16,824 nt of DNA from Competibacteraceae bacterium UBA2792 (GTDB lineage Bacteria > Pseudomonadota > Gammaproteobacteria > Competibacterales > Competibacteraceae). The stretch covers positions 1 to 16,824 of the forward strand of contig DEHU01000164.1 of assembly GCA_002352125.1 (NCBI GenBank), read 5' to 3'. The notes beneath the pieces were generated by a model, which saw only the letters and a list, made by a program, of their open reading frames with translations, had not been told where the DNA came from and ran no database searches. The position numbers and the translations under genes were made by a program. This document shows positions 1-6,553 of the stretch, in pieces; the first letter of the stretch is position 1, and every line of letters begins with the position of its first letter.

Positions 1-138
1 GACCATACATGGGTAATCGGATGGGTTCAAAGGAGCGAAAAAATTTAGGCTCGATGTGAACTTTGAGCGGTTGAACCAGCTCCCTTGCCGAAGGCGGAAG
101 CAACATCGGACGTTGGCGGTTCTCTGGTAGGAAAGGAG

Positions 139-186
139 TTTGAAGGCAAGAGCCGTTGCGCGGAGTTACCGCATCTTTGAAGGCAA
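139..186. repeat. Short 11-bp direct repeat at the 3' end of the Ap4A phosphorylase gene
   Basis: TTTGAAGGCAA occurs at 139-149 and again at 176-186, a 37-bp period. The second copy lies inside the last codons of the minus-strand Ap4A phosphorylase gene and the first lies just past its stop. It may be chance or the trace of a small duplication. The remaining bases 1-165 hold no gene I can support; short open stretches exist but match nothing I recognise with confidence. Confidence 0.3.
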
Positions 187-1146
187 TTCTCGTTCTGATA
201 GGTCCGACGCTGTATCTCCAGCCGTCGTTTGACCGGACCGCGTTACCGCCCGCAATGCGGCCATCGGTCCACGGTTTTTGAGTGTGTCCAGTTGCGCCCG
301 GTTCTCGACGAACAGCGAACCGGCGAAACCGAGAGCGTTGATCGAAATCCCCTCGAAGTCTTCCCGCCGACGCGGCACCAGTAGCAGCCAGTCTCGGGTA
401 ACGAGCAGGTTGTACGGTTCGGATTGACGGAGTTCGCCATCGACCCGAACGGCATCGATGCCTAGCTTTCGCAGCAAGGCTCGATAGCGTTCGTGCAACG
501 CTTCCGCGAAAGCGAGCGGTTGCATCGCCAACGCCGGGTCCAGTGCCGCGAAGGCATGTCGAAAAGGCAGTCCCGGCACGGTCTCGACGCTCGCGCCGCA
601 ACGGGCATTCCGCAACAGCGCGTCGAACGGGATGCCGGGAATCGAATCGACCAGCGGCAGCGGCACCAGTTGCAGGTGCTTGTGCGGTTGGCTGGCGCCG
701 GCCACCGCGCCACCGTTGTAGAAACCCAGCCCTTCGCGCTCGGCCAAACCCAGGCAGAGCGCCCGAAAATCGGCTAAATCCAGCAGCGTTTCCTGATGGG
801 CGAAACGTCGGGTGACGATCAACAGATGGTGATCGATGATGTTGAACTTGTTCAGCAGGGCCAGATGGGTCGCGGAAAGCTCGGCGACGAACAGCGCGTC
901 CTCGTAGGGCAGGAATGGGTTGACCGGCGGTTCGCCGGACCGGTTTTGTTCGGTTTGGCGCACCCGGTCCGCTTCCTTGCGCGCCAAGTTAGCCGCAATG
1001 CGGATCAGGAAGCGTATGCCGCCGTCCTCGACGAATTCTTGGGTCGTGGCGATGGGTTGCAAAGCGCCGCTGGCGAGCGCTTCCCGCTGCCGTCGCTGGA
1101 TCAGCGGCCACAGGGTGCCGGGCGCCAGTCGTTGCTCGTCGTTCAT
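166..1146 (-). CDS. Ap4A phosphorylase (ATP adenylyltransferase), Apa1/2 family
   Basis: 326 residues. Members of this HIT-related family split diadenosine tetraphosphate with phosphate into ATP and ADP, controlling levels of the stress nucleotide Ap4A in the cytoplasm. Visible family signs are an N-terminal LWPLIQRR helix and GALQPI, the block NPFLPYEDALFV at 77-87, LLNKFNIIDHHLLIVTR at 97-113, GLGFYNGG at 139-146, and the catalytic histidine segment ASQPHKHLQLVPLPL with H155 and H157. A C-terminal SEPYNLLVTRDWLLLVPRR block (242-260) also fits. The ATG at 1146 is chosen because homology begins there; the frame stays open far upstream, but that part is antisense to lacI. No clear Shine-Dalgarno is seen, and the start is 35 bp after the lacI stop, so translation or transcription may be coupled. 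The last 25 or so residues look non-conserved and may be read-through into foreign sequence. Confidence 0.9.
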   Translation of the reverse strand: MNDEQRLAPGTLWPLIQRRQREALASGALQPIATTQEFVEDGGIRFLIRIAANLARKEADRVRQTEQNRSGEPPVNPFLPYEDALFVAELSATHLALLNKFNIIDHHLLIVTRRFAHQETLLDLADFRALCLGLAEREGLGFYNGGAVAGASQPHKHLQLVPLPLVDSIPGIPFDALLRNARCGASVETVPGLPFRHAFAALDPALAMQPLAFAEALHERYRALLRKLGIDAVRVDGELRQSEPYNLLVTRDWLLLVPRRREDFEGISINALGFAGSLFVENRAQLDTLKNRGPMAALRAVTRSGQTTAGDTASDLSERELPSKMR

Positions 1147-1181
1147 GGTTGGTGCGGACGTTTCGCGATGCCGAGCGGAAG

Positions 1182-2195
1182 TCACGCCATCGACGCCGAG
1201 GCGGTCGCGCCGGTTCGCTTCGCGCTCGATCCCCGCTCCACCAGCTCGCCGCGCAACACGACGCGGCGCACCGCCTGTTCCGGCTTGGCGATCCGCTGGA
1301 GCAACAGCTCGATGGCGGCCCGCCCGATGTCGTAAATCGGTTGGGCGATCACGGTGATGCCGGGCTCCACCAGCCGGGTCCAGGGCAGGTCGTCGAAGCC
1401 GGCGAGCGCGACCGAATCGGGAAACCGGATTCGCGTTTCTCGCAAGGCCTCGGTCAGTCCGAGCAAAATCAAGCCGCTGCTGGCCACCAGCGCGTCGGGC
1501 AGCGGTCGGCGGCGCAGTCGTTCGCGAGCGGCGGCCCGGGCGCGATCCACGGTTGCCGGCAGTGCTTCGGCGTGAACTTCCAGCCCGTGCGCGGCCATCG
1601 CCGTCGCGTAGCCCTCGTGCCGCTGGCGGCCGGTGGCGCTGGTCGTGCCGTAGAAAAAGATGTTGCGCCGGTAGCCGTTTTCGATCAGATGCGTCGTCAG
1701 GCGGTATGCCGCGTCGATATTGTCCAACACGACCGCATCGGCGGCGGTGTCGCGGTCGCAACGATCGACCAGCACCACCGGAAACGGATAATCGTGCGAG
1801 CGGAAACCGGTTAGCGTCGCGAACGTAGGCGACAAAATAACCCCCCTTACGTTCTCGTCCCGCATCAGATCGAGATAGAGCGCCTCTTTCTCCGGGTCTT
1901 CGTCGGCGTTGCACAGAATCACCCGCAAGCGGTGCTGGTAGGCCACGTCCTCGACCGCCCGGCTCACTTCGGTGAAGAAGGGGTTACGGATGTCGGAAAC
2001 GATCAGGCCGATGGTGTCCGTCTGCCGCGAACGCAGGCGTCGCGCCGCCAAATCCGGCCGATATTCCAATTCTTGGACCGCCGCTAACACTCGCTGGCGA
2101 ATCGACTCGCTCACCCCGGCATGGCCCGCCAACACTCGGGAAACCGAAGCGACCGAAACCCCGGCTTGCTTCGCAACGTCCTTGATTTGCGCCAT
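1182..2195 (-). CDS. LacI-family transcriptional repressor
   Basis: 337 residues. The N-terminus AQIKDVAKQAGVSVASVSRV is the classic LacI helix-turn-helix (about residues 3-23). A hinge helix follows (RPDLAARRLR, about 46-55), then a periplasmic-binding-protein-like effector domain beginning TIGLIVSDIRNPFFTEV. The domain carries the usual late landmarks VALAGFDDLPW and ITVIAQPIYDIGRAAIELLL. The start at 2195 is preceded by GGAGA at a good distance; an upstream in-frame extension has no support. Proteins of this family bind palindromic operators and release them on binding a sugar or nucleoside; the effector here cannot be read from the sequence. It is the first gene of a minus-strand pair with the Ap4A phosphorylase. 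An operator-like site lies 26-40 bp upstream of its start codon, so autoregulation is likely, and two more copies lie toward the divergent STAND gene. Confidence 0.95.
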   Translation of the reverse strand: MAQIKDVAKQAGVSVASVSRVLAGHAGVSESIRQRVLAAVQELEYRPDLAARRLRSRQTDTIGLIVSDIRNPFFTEVSRAVEDVAYQHRLRVILCNADEDPEKEALYLDLMRDENVRGVILSPTFATLTGFRSHDYPFPVVLVDRCDRDTAADAVVLDNIDAAYRLTTHLIENGYRRNIFFYGTTSATGRQRHEGYATAMAAHGLEVHAEALPATVDRARAAARERLRRRPLPDALVASSGLILLGLTEALRETRIRFPDSVALAGFDDLPWTRLVEPGITVIAQPIYDIGRAAIELLLQRIAKPEQAVRRVVLRGELVERGSSAKRTGATASASMA

Positions 2196-2220
2196 TTGCG
2201 TCTCTCCGCCAAAGTTTGTA

Positions 2221-2235
2221 AGTAAACGATTACAG
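2221..2235 (-). promoter_or_regulatory. LacI-type operator A (near lacI)
   Basis: On the minus strand the site reads CTGTAATCGTTTACTT (rc of 2220-2235), with TGTAA/TTAC-type palindromic arms around TCGT, typical of LacI-family operators. It shares 13 consecutive bases with site B in the opposite orientation. A TATAAT-like hexamer TGTAAT (minus strand, 2234-2229) overlaps it, which fits promoter blockage and autorepression. Confidence 0.7.
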
Positions 2236-2339
2236 TTATTTTCGCATACCAGCAAGTTGTTTGTACATCGATGATTGCTTGAAAATGGCTATGTTAGATG
2301 ATAAATAAAATCAAGATGATGATTGATCTGGATGGTTTT

Positions 2340-2353
2340 TGTAATCGTTTACA
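2340..2353 (+). promoter_or_regulatory. LacI-type operator B (mid-intergenic)
   Basis: TGTAATCGTTTACA, with perfect TGTAA/TTACA arms around a TCGT centre. It is the best copy of the three and lies about 118 bp from site A, in the divergent region between lacI and the STAND gene. A repressor bound at two or three sites could loop the region. Confidence 0.75.
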
Positions 2354-2528
2354 TATTTGGTAAACAAGATGCTTCCTTGCGTCTGGTCCAGATTGCCGGC
2401 GTGCAATGTCCGGTTATTTTCAAAGGGGGTAGGGGATTCTGTTCGTCAACCGGCCTCGATTCGTTTAAAAGCGTATACGGGACTTGTGGCCCGATTTGCG
2501 AACAAAGGTCAATTATTTGGTAATATAT

Positions 2529-2542
2529 TGTAATCGTTGTCA
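2529..2542 (+). promoter_or_regulatory. Degenerate LacI-type operator C (near STAND gene)
   Basis: TGTAATCGTTGTCA keeps the first ten bases of sites A and B exactly, but its right arm is degenerate. It lies 84-97 bp upstream of the STAND gene start. A separate inverted repeat overlaps it: TTGTCAAA at 2537-2544 and TTTGACAA at 2553-2560, arms of 8 bp with an 8-bp spacer. A TAATAT hexamer at 2521-2526 could be a -10, but I see no convincing -35. The rest of 2196-2625 shows no supportable gene. Confidence 0.5.
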
Positions 2543-2625
2543 AAATGATGTCTTTGACAATCGCATACGTTCGTTGACGCAACAGAAAATTGCTTTATCG
2601 ATCACGCGGATTTTAGGAACGAGTC

Positions 2626-5600
2626 ATGCCGACGGACACTTTTTCTTGGTTGCATCTCACCGATTTCCATTACGGGCTGAAGGGACAAGGCTGCTTGTGG
2701 CCCAACCTGCGAGAGCCGTTTCTGGATAGCCTCGCGGCGTTGCATGAACGGTGTGGGCCGTGGGATGCCGTGTTTTTTACCGGCGATCTGGTGCAGTCGG
2801 GCGAATCGGCCCAGTTCAATGAATTGCAGACCGAGGTTCTCGATCCTTTATGGCAGAAGCTCGGCGAACTCGGGTCGGGAAACGCCGTGCTGCTGGCGGT
2901 GCCGGGCAACCACGATCTGTATCGCCCCGATCCTCGCGACGATGATCCCGCCGCCGAACGGCTGTTGGAGCCGGATGGCTTCGAGCGTGTCAAGGACAGG
3001 TTCTGGAACGAGCCAGCGGGTTCTTATCGCCGGGTGATCGGCCATGTTTTCGCGGCCTACCGCGAGTGGTGGGAAAAAGCGCCGCATCGGCCCGGCAAGC
3101 TGCAAGCCGGCGCTTTGCCCGGCGATTTTTCCGCGACCCTGGAACGCGGCGGGCGGCGTATCGGCATCGTGGGCCTGAACGTCACCTTTCTCCAACTGAC
3201 CGGCGACGATTACGAAGAGCGGTTGGTTTGGGATGCGCGCCAGCTTCATGCGGTGTGCGACGGCGGCGTAGATGTCTGGTCGAAGCAGCACGATGTCTGC
3301 TTGCTGCTCACCCATCAGGGACCGGACTGGTTGACGCTCGAAGCCCGCCAGCACGGCGAATCGGAGATCGCGCCGGCCGGACGGTTCGCGGCCCATCTGT
3401 TCGGTCACCAGCACGAAACCGAGATCACGTACCTCCGCAAAGGCGGTGGCTCCAAGCCGGTGCTGCGGTGCCAGGGGTGCTCGGTGTTCGGCATGGAAAA
3501 ATTCGGCGACCCACCCGTCACCCAACGCGCGCACGGCTACGCGGCGGGGCGGATCGAATTTGGCGGGCAGGAAACCGTCCTGCGGCTATGGCCACGCATC
3601 GCAACCAACAAGACGGGGCGCTGGCGGTTCGTGCCGGATCACGACCATGCGGAGCTGGAGAGCGACGACGAAGGCACGCGAGCGGAGCCGATCTCAGCCC
3701 GACCGCGCGTTGCCAATGTACCGCCAGTCATTACTACCCCGGCTACGACTCCCGTATCGACCCCGCCGACTCCCGGCACGTTCGTTCCGCACTCCACGCT
3801 ACCCGCTCGGCGCCCGTTTTTTGGCCGAGTGAAGGATTTGGAACAGATCGCTAAGTACCTGCTCCCGGAAGATCGCAGTTGGGGGGTGGTGCTGGACGGT
3901 CCCGGCGGCATCGGCAAGACTGCGCTGGCGCTGGAAGCGGCGCATCGGGCGCCGGCCGAACATTTTCCGCTCAAGCTGTGGGTCACGGCCAAGAACCGCG
4001 AGCTGCATCCCGACGGCGAACGGCGGCTGCACGATCATCGCGTGGCCGACTATTACGCGCTGCTTGCCGAGTTGGGCCAGTCGCTCGGGCGCGACGACAT
4101 TCCGAGAGCGGCGCCGGAAGAGCGGCCGAATCTGGTGCGCCACGCGCTGGCGAATCATCGCGCCTTGCTGGTGCTGGACAATTTGGAGACGTTCAGCACG
4201 GAAGAACGCCGGCGCGTGTTCGAGTTGCTGGGCACTCTGCCCGCCGCTTGCCGCGCCCTCGTCACCAGCCGGCGGCGGGTCGGTGGTTCGTTCGCCGCGC
4301 ACGCGCTGCGCCTGGACAAGCTGGAACGCGAGGCCGCCGACGAATTGCTGGCCGAACTGGGCCAGCGCTGGCCGCCCATCGCCCGACTGACCCCGGCCGA
4401 GCGTGATCGACTCTATGCCGAAACCGGCGGCAATCCGTTGTTGCTGACCTGGACGGCGGGCCAATTGGGCCGAACGACCGGGCGTTGCCGGACCGTGGCC
4501 GAAGCCGTCGGGCGGCTGCGGGAAGCATATCGCTTGCAGACGCTTAACAAGAAAAACGATCCGCTGAACTTCATTTTCGGCGATCTGGCCAAAACCTTCA
4601 CGGCGGACGAGACGGCGGTGCTCGCTGCTCTGGTCCACTTCACTCAGCCTGCACCCATCGCATGGCTGCTGCCGCTGACCAGGCTGAGCGAGAAGGCGGC
4701 GGAAACCGCGCTGGACGGCCTGCGTGATCGCGCTTTGCTGGTGGAGGACGACGTGGCCGGGACTTGGCTGTTGCCGCCGCTAGCCGCCCGCTTTCTTCGG
4801 CGCGTTCGTCCCGAGGCGGTCGGAGCCAGCGGCGAACGCTTGGCCGAGCGCGCCTATGCCCTCGCTGTGGAGAACGAGCAATACGACCGCTTCCCGATTT
4901 TGGAAGCCGCCTGGCCGCAACTGGCCGCCGCCTGGCCGCTATGGCTCGCCGGGGATAACTCCCGTTTGCAACAAGTGTGCGATGCATTGTTTGATTTCCT
5001 CAATTTTACCGGCCGCTGGGATGATCTTCTGGTCCTTGCAACCGAAGCGGAGGCCAAGGCCGAGCGGACCAAGAACTTTATCAACGCCGGCTGGCTGGCC
5101 TATCGCGCTGGTGAGATTCACTTCCGGCGCGATCAAGCCGCCCAAGTACTAGCCTGCACCGAGCGCGCAGCTACCCATTGGCAAGCGGCTCCTGTGAGTG
5201 CCAACGAACGTGCTCTTGTCCTCCGCCTGCGCGGATTCAGTTACGCAATAGCCAAGGACTACCCCGCCGCGCTCGCTGCTTACCGTAAAGCGCTGGATCT
5301 TTGTCGAAGCCTGTCGCCGAGGGGCAGATATGCGGCTGTCATTCTGAGTGATGTTGTGAAAACGCTGCGCAAGTTGGGTCGGATCGACGAGGCAGAAACT
5401 CATTGCCGCGAGTCTCTCGTGATGGTCAAGGCTATACCCGATCCCGAAGGTATTGCTGCCTTCATCGGGCAACTTGCCGAGTTGGCGCTAGATCGCCAGC
5501 AATGGCCTGAAAGCGAACGCCTCGCCCGCGAGGCTCTGAAGCTGGCCGAGGAGTTGGGCCACAAAGGAGCGATTGCTCACAATTGCCGGCGTCTAGCTGA

Positions 5601-5730
5601 AGCCTTGGCGCGACAAGGGCGCAGCGCCGAAGGCCGTTGCCACGCCGAGCGCGCAGTGATGATCTTCGCCGCACTGCGCGTGCCGGAGTTAGCCGAAGCC
5701 CAAGCCGTGTTGGCGGAGTGCCAGGCTTGA
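2626..5730 (+). CDS. Metallophosphoesterase-STAND NTPase-TPR protein (NLR-like, candidate defence)
   Basis: 1034 residues in three parts. Residues 1-325 are a calcineurin-like metallophosphoesterase with all metal-binding motifs present: D13-x-H15, G53-D54, GNHD 94-97, H230 in LLLTH, and GHQH 260-263. Residues 340-395 are a Pro/Thr-rich linker. Residues 396-720 are a STAND/NB-ARC-like NTPase: FFGR at 398-401, Walker A GPGGIGKT 425-432, Walker B LLVLDNLE 514-521, TSR 547-549, GGNPLLLTW 601-609, then a winged-helix-like segment. Residues 735-1034 are helical repeats, clearly TPR-like from 865 (AIAKDYPAALAAYRKAL). By analogy with Avs/NLR-like proteins, the repeats would sense a trigger, the NTPase would oligomerise and the phosphoesterase would act as effector on nucleic acid or nucleotide; the substrate is unknown. 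AGGAACGAG precedes the ATG. It is divergent from lacI and convergent with nrtR. No transmembrane segment or signal peptide is seen. Confidence 0.9.
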   Translation: MPTDTFSWLHLTDFHYGLKGQGCLWPNLREPFLDSLAALHERCGPWDAVFFTGDLVQSGESAQFNELQTEVLDPLWQKLGELGSGNAVLLAVPGNHDLYRPDPRDDDPAAERLLEPDGFERVKDRFWNEPAGSYRRVIGHVFAAYREWWEKAPHRPGKLQAGALPGDFSATLERGGRRIGIVGLNVTFLQLTGDDYEERLVWDARQLHAVCDGGVDVWSKQHDVCLLLTHQGPDWLTLEARQHGESEIAPAGRFAAHLFGHQHETEITYLRKGGGSKPVLRCQGCSVFGMEKFGDPPVTQRAHGYAAGRIEFGGQETVLRLWPRIATNKTGRWRFVPDHDHAELESDDEGTRAEPISARPRVANVPPVITTPATTPVSTPPTPGTFVPHSTLPARRPFFGRVKDLEQIAKYLLPEDRSWGVVLDGPGGIGKTALALEAAHRAPAEHFPLKLWVTAKNRELHPDGERRLHDHRVADYYALLAELGQSLGRDDIPRAAPEERPNLVRHALANHRALLVLDNLETFSTEERRRVFELLGTLPAACRALVTSRRRVGGSFAAHALRLDKLEREAADELLAELGQRWPPIARLTPAERDRLYAETGGNPLLLTWTAGQLGRTTGRCRTVAEAVGRLREAYRLQTLNKKNDPLNFIFGDLAKTFTADETAVLAALVHFTQPAPIAWLLPLTRLSEKAAETALDGLRDRALLVEDDVAGTWLLPPLAARFLRRVRPEAVGASGERLAERAYALAVENEQYDRFPILEAAWPQLAAAWPLWLAGDNSRLQQVCDALFDFLNFTGRWDDLLVLATEAEAKAERTKNFINAGWLAYRAGEIHFRRDQAAQVLACTERAATHWQAAPVSANERALVLRLRGFSYAIAKDYPAALAAYRKALDLCRSLSPRGRYAAVILSDVVKTLRKLGRIDEAETHCRESLVMVKAIPDPEGIAAFIGQLAELALDRQQWPESERLAREALKLAEELGHKGAIAHNCRRLAEALARQGRSAEGRCHAERAVMIFAALRVPELAEAQAVLAECQA

Positions 5731-5758
5731 GCGGAAAGAAGTTTTAAATCTTCCGCTC
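5729..5758. terminator. Hairpin between the convergent STAND and nrtR genes
   Basis: GAGCGGAA at 5729-5736, a bulged A, then GA, pairs with TC plus TTCCGCTC at 5749-5758, around a loop AGTTTTAAA. The structure spans the 13-bp gap and the last codons of nrtR and begins at the STAND stop codon. It lacks a T-tract after the stem on either strand, so it is at best a bidirectional, non-canonical terminator or an RNA-end stabiliser. Confidence 0.45.
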
Positions 5759-6403
5759 GAACGGCGTGAGCGCCTTGCTGGATAGCCGGTAAAGCTGGGC
5801 GGGCCGGTGGGCGCCGACCCGAAAATGTTTCGGGATTGGCTCGATGATGTCCTGCACCAGAATCTTGTGCCGGAAAGACGCCTTGTCCAGACGGGCGCCG
5901 ATGGTCTGCTCGTAAATTTGGTGCAGATCGTTCATGGTGAATTCCGCCGGCAACAGGAACGCCGGCAGAGATGAATAGGTCGCCTTCCCCCGCAATCGCT
6001 CCACTGCCTTGGCCACGATTTGCCGGTGATCGAAGGGGAGAGGAGGCAAGCCGTCCACGGGGAATGCTTCAGCCGATGGGCTTTGCTCCAGCGACGACCA
6101 CGGAATCAGCGCGTAGTAGACCACGCTGACCGACCACCCCCTCGGATCGCGAGCCGCGCCGGAGAAGGTGAACAACTGCTCCAGATACGGCGCGTCGAAG
6201 CCGATCTTGCCGCGAATCACCCGCCGGGCCGCCGCTTCGGTATCGGCATCTTCCTGAGCGTGGACGAAACCGCCCGGCAGAGCGAGCAACCCCTCGAACG
6301 GCGGCTCCTTGCGCCGCGTCAAGATCAAGCACAAGCGCTCGTCGCGAATGGTGAACAGCGCCGTGTCTACCATCACCAGAGGTTGCGGGTAAGCCGGTTC
6401 CAC
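5744..6403 (-). CDS. nrtR: NrtR-type Nudix-related transcriptional regulator
   Basis: 219 residues. NrtR proteins join a Nudix fold that senses ADP-ribose-type ligands to a C-terminal winged helix, and typically repress NAD-metabolism genes. Here the Nudix part is residues 8-140, with LALPGGFVHAQED at 40-52. The catalytic REUxEE stretch reads RVIRGK (61-66), so both catalytic glutamates are gone and hydrolysis is unlikely, as in many NrtR sensors. The C-terminal FTMNDLHQIYEQTIG (155-169), DKASFRHKIL (173-182) and RPAQLYRLS (200-208) are typical of the NrtR DNA-binding domain. The start is a GTG at 6403 with GGAG eight bases upstream. It is divergent from the J-domain/vWA/PurA-like operon, and two 18-bp boxes lie between them, so it probably controls that operon and itself. 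No NAD-biosynthesis gene is visible nearby, which is unusual for this family. Confidence 0.88.
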   Translation of the reverse strand: MEPAYPQPLVMVDTALFTIRDERLCLILTRRKEPPFEGLLALPGGFVHAQEDADTEAAARRVIRGKIGFDAPYLEQLFTFSGAARDPRGWSVSVVYYALIPWSSLEQSPSAEAFPVDGLPPLPFDHRQIVAKAVERLRGKATYSSLPAFLLPAEFTMNDLHQIYEQTIGARLDKASFRHKILVQDIIEPIPKHFRVGAHRPAQLYRLSSKALTPFERKI

Positions 6404-6427
6404 GTTCGCGTCTCCGTCGTTGTTCGA

Positions 6428-6445
6428 TGTTATTAGAAAATAACA
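6428..6445. promoter_or_regulatory. Putative NrtR operator 1
   Basis: TGTTATTAGAAAATAACA has perfect 7-bp inverted arms (TGTTATT/AATAACA) around AGAA. On the minus strand a TATAAT hexamer at 6457-6452 lies just upstream, so the box would cover the expected nrtR transcription start, a classic autorepression position. No good -35 is visible for this hexamer. Confidence 0.6.
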
Positions 6446-6498
6446 AGAATCATTATATGAGATTTTTCAGTAGAAAATCCACGAAAATCATTTGTAGA

Positions 6499-6516
6499 TG
6501 TTATTTGCAAAAAACA
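6499..6516. promoter_or_regulatory. Putative NrtR operator 2
   Basis: TGTTATTTGCAAAAAACA matches operator 1 at 15 of 18 positions and begins 71 bp after it. It lies 37-55 bp upstream of the start codon of the J-domain gene, placing it in the leader or promoter of the plus-strand operon. Its arms are less perfect than those of operator 1. Confidence 0.5.
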
Positions 6517-6553
6517 AATAAGTCTGTTAGTGTTCGCATCCAGGAGGTGACCC

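Noticed and set aside
1..165. Possible transposase or insertion-sequence remnant at the left edge
   Set aside because: Short open stretches vaguely recall transposase C-termini, but there is no motif, terminal repeat or target duplication to support it.
1147..1914. An N-terminal extension of the Ap4A phosphorylase making a 582-residue protein
   Set aside because: The extra part is arginine-rich, lies antiframe within lacI on the same strand, and family homology starts at the ATG at 1146.
2349..2582. A 77-codon minus-strand frame in the lacI/STAND intergenic region
   Set aside because: It has no ribosome site, overlaps operator-like sites and has no recognisable features.
3799..4638. A 279-codon minus-strand frame inside the STAND gene
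   Set aside because: It lies opposite the Walker motifs of the STAND protein and has a glutamine/arginine-rich, motif-free product.
5744..6403. Active Nudix hydrolase (ADP-ribose or NADH pyrophosphatase)
   Set aside because: The catalytic glutamates of the Nudix box are replaced (RVIRGK) and the C-terminus matches the NrtR DNA-binding domain.
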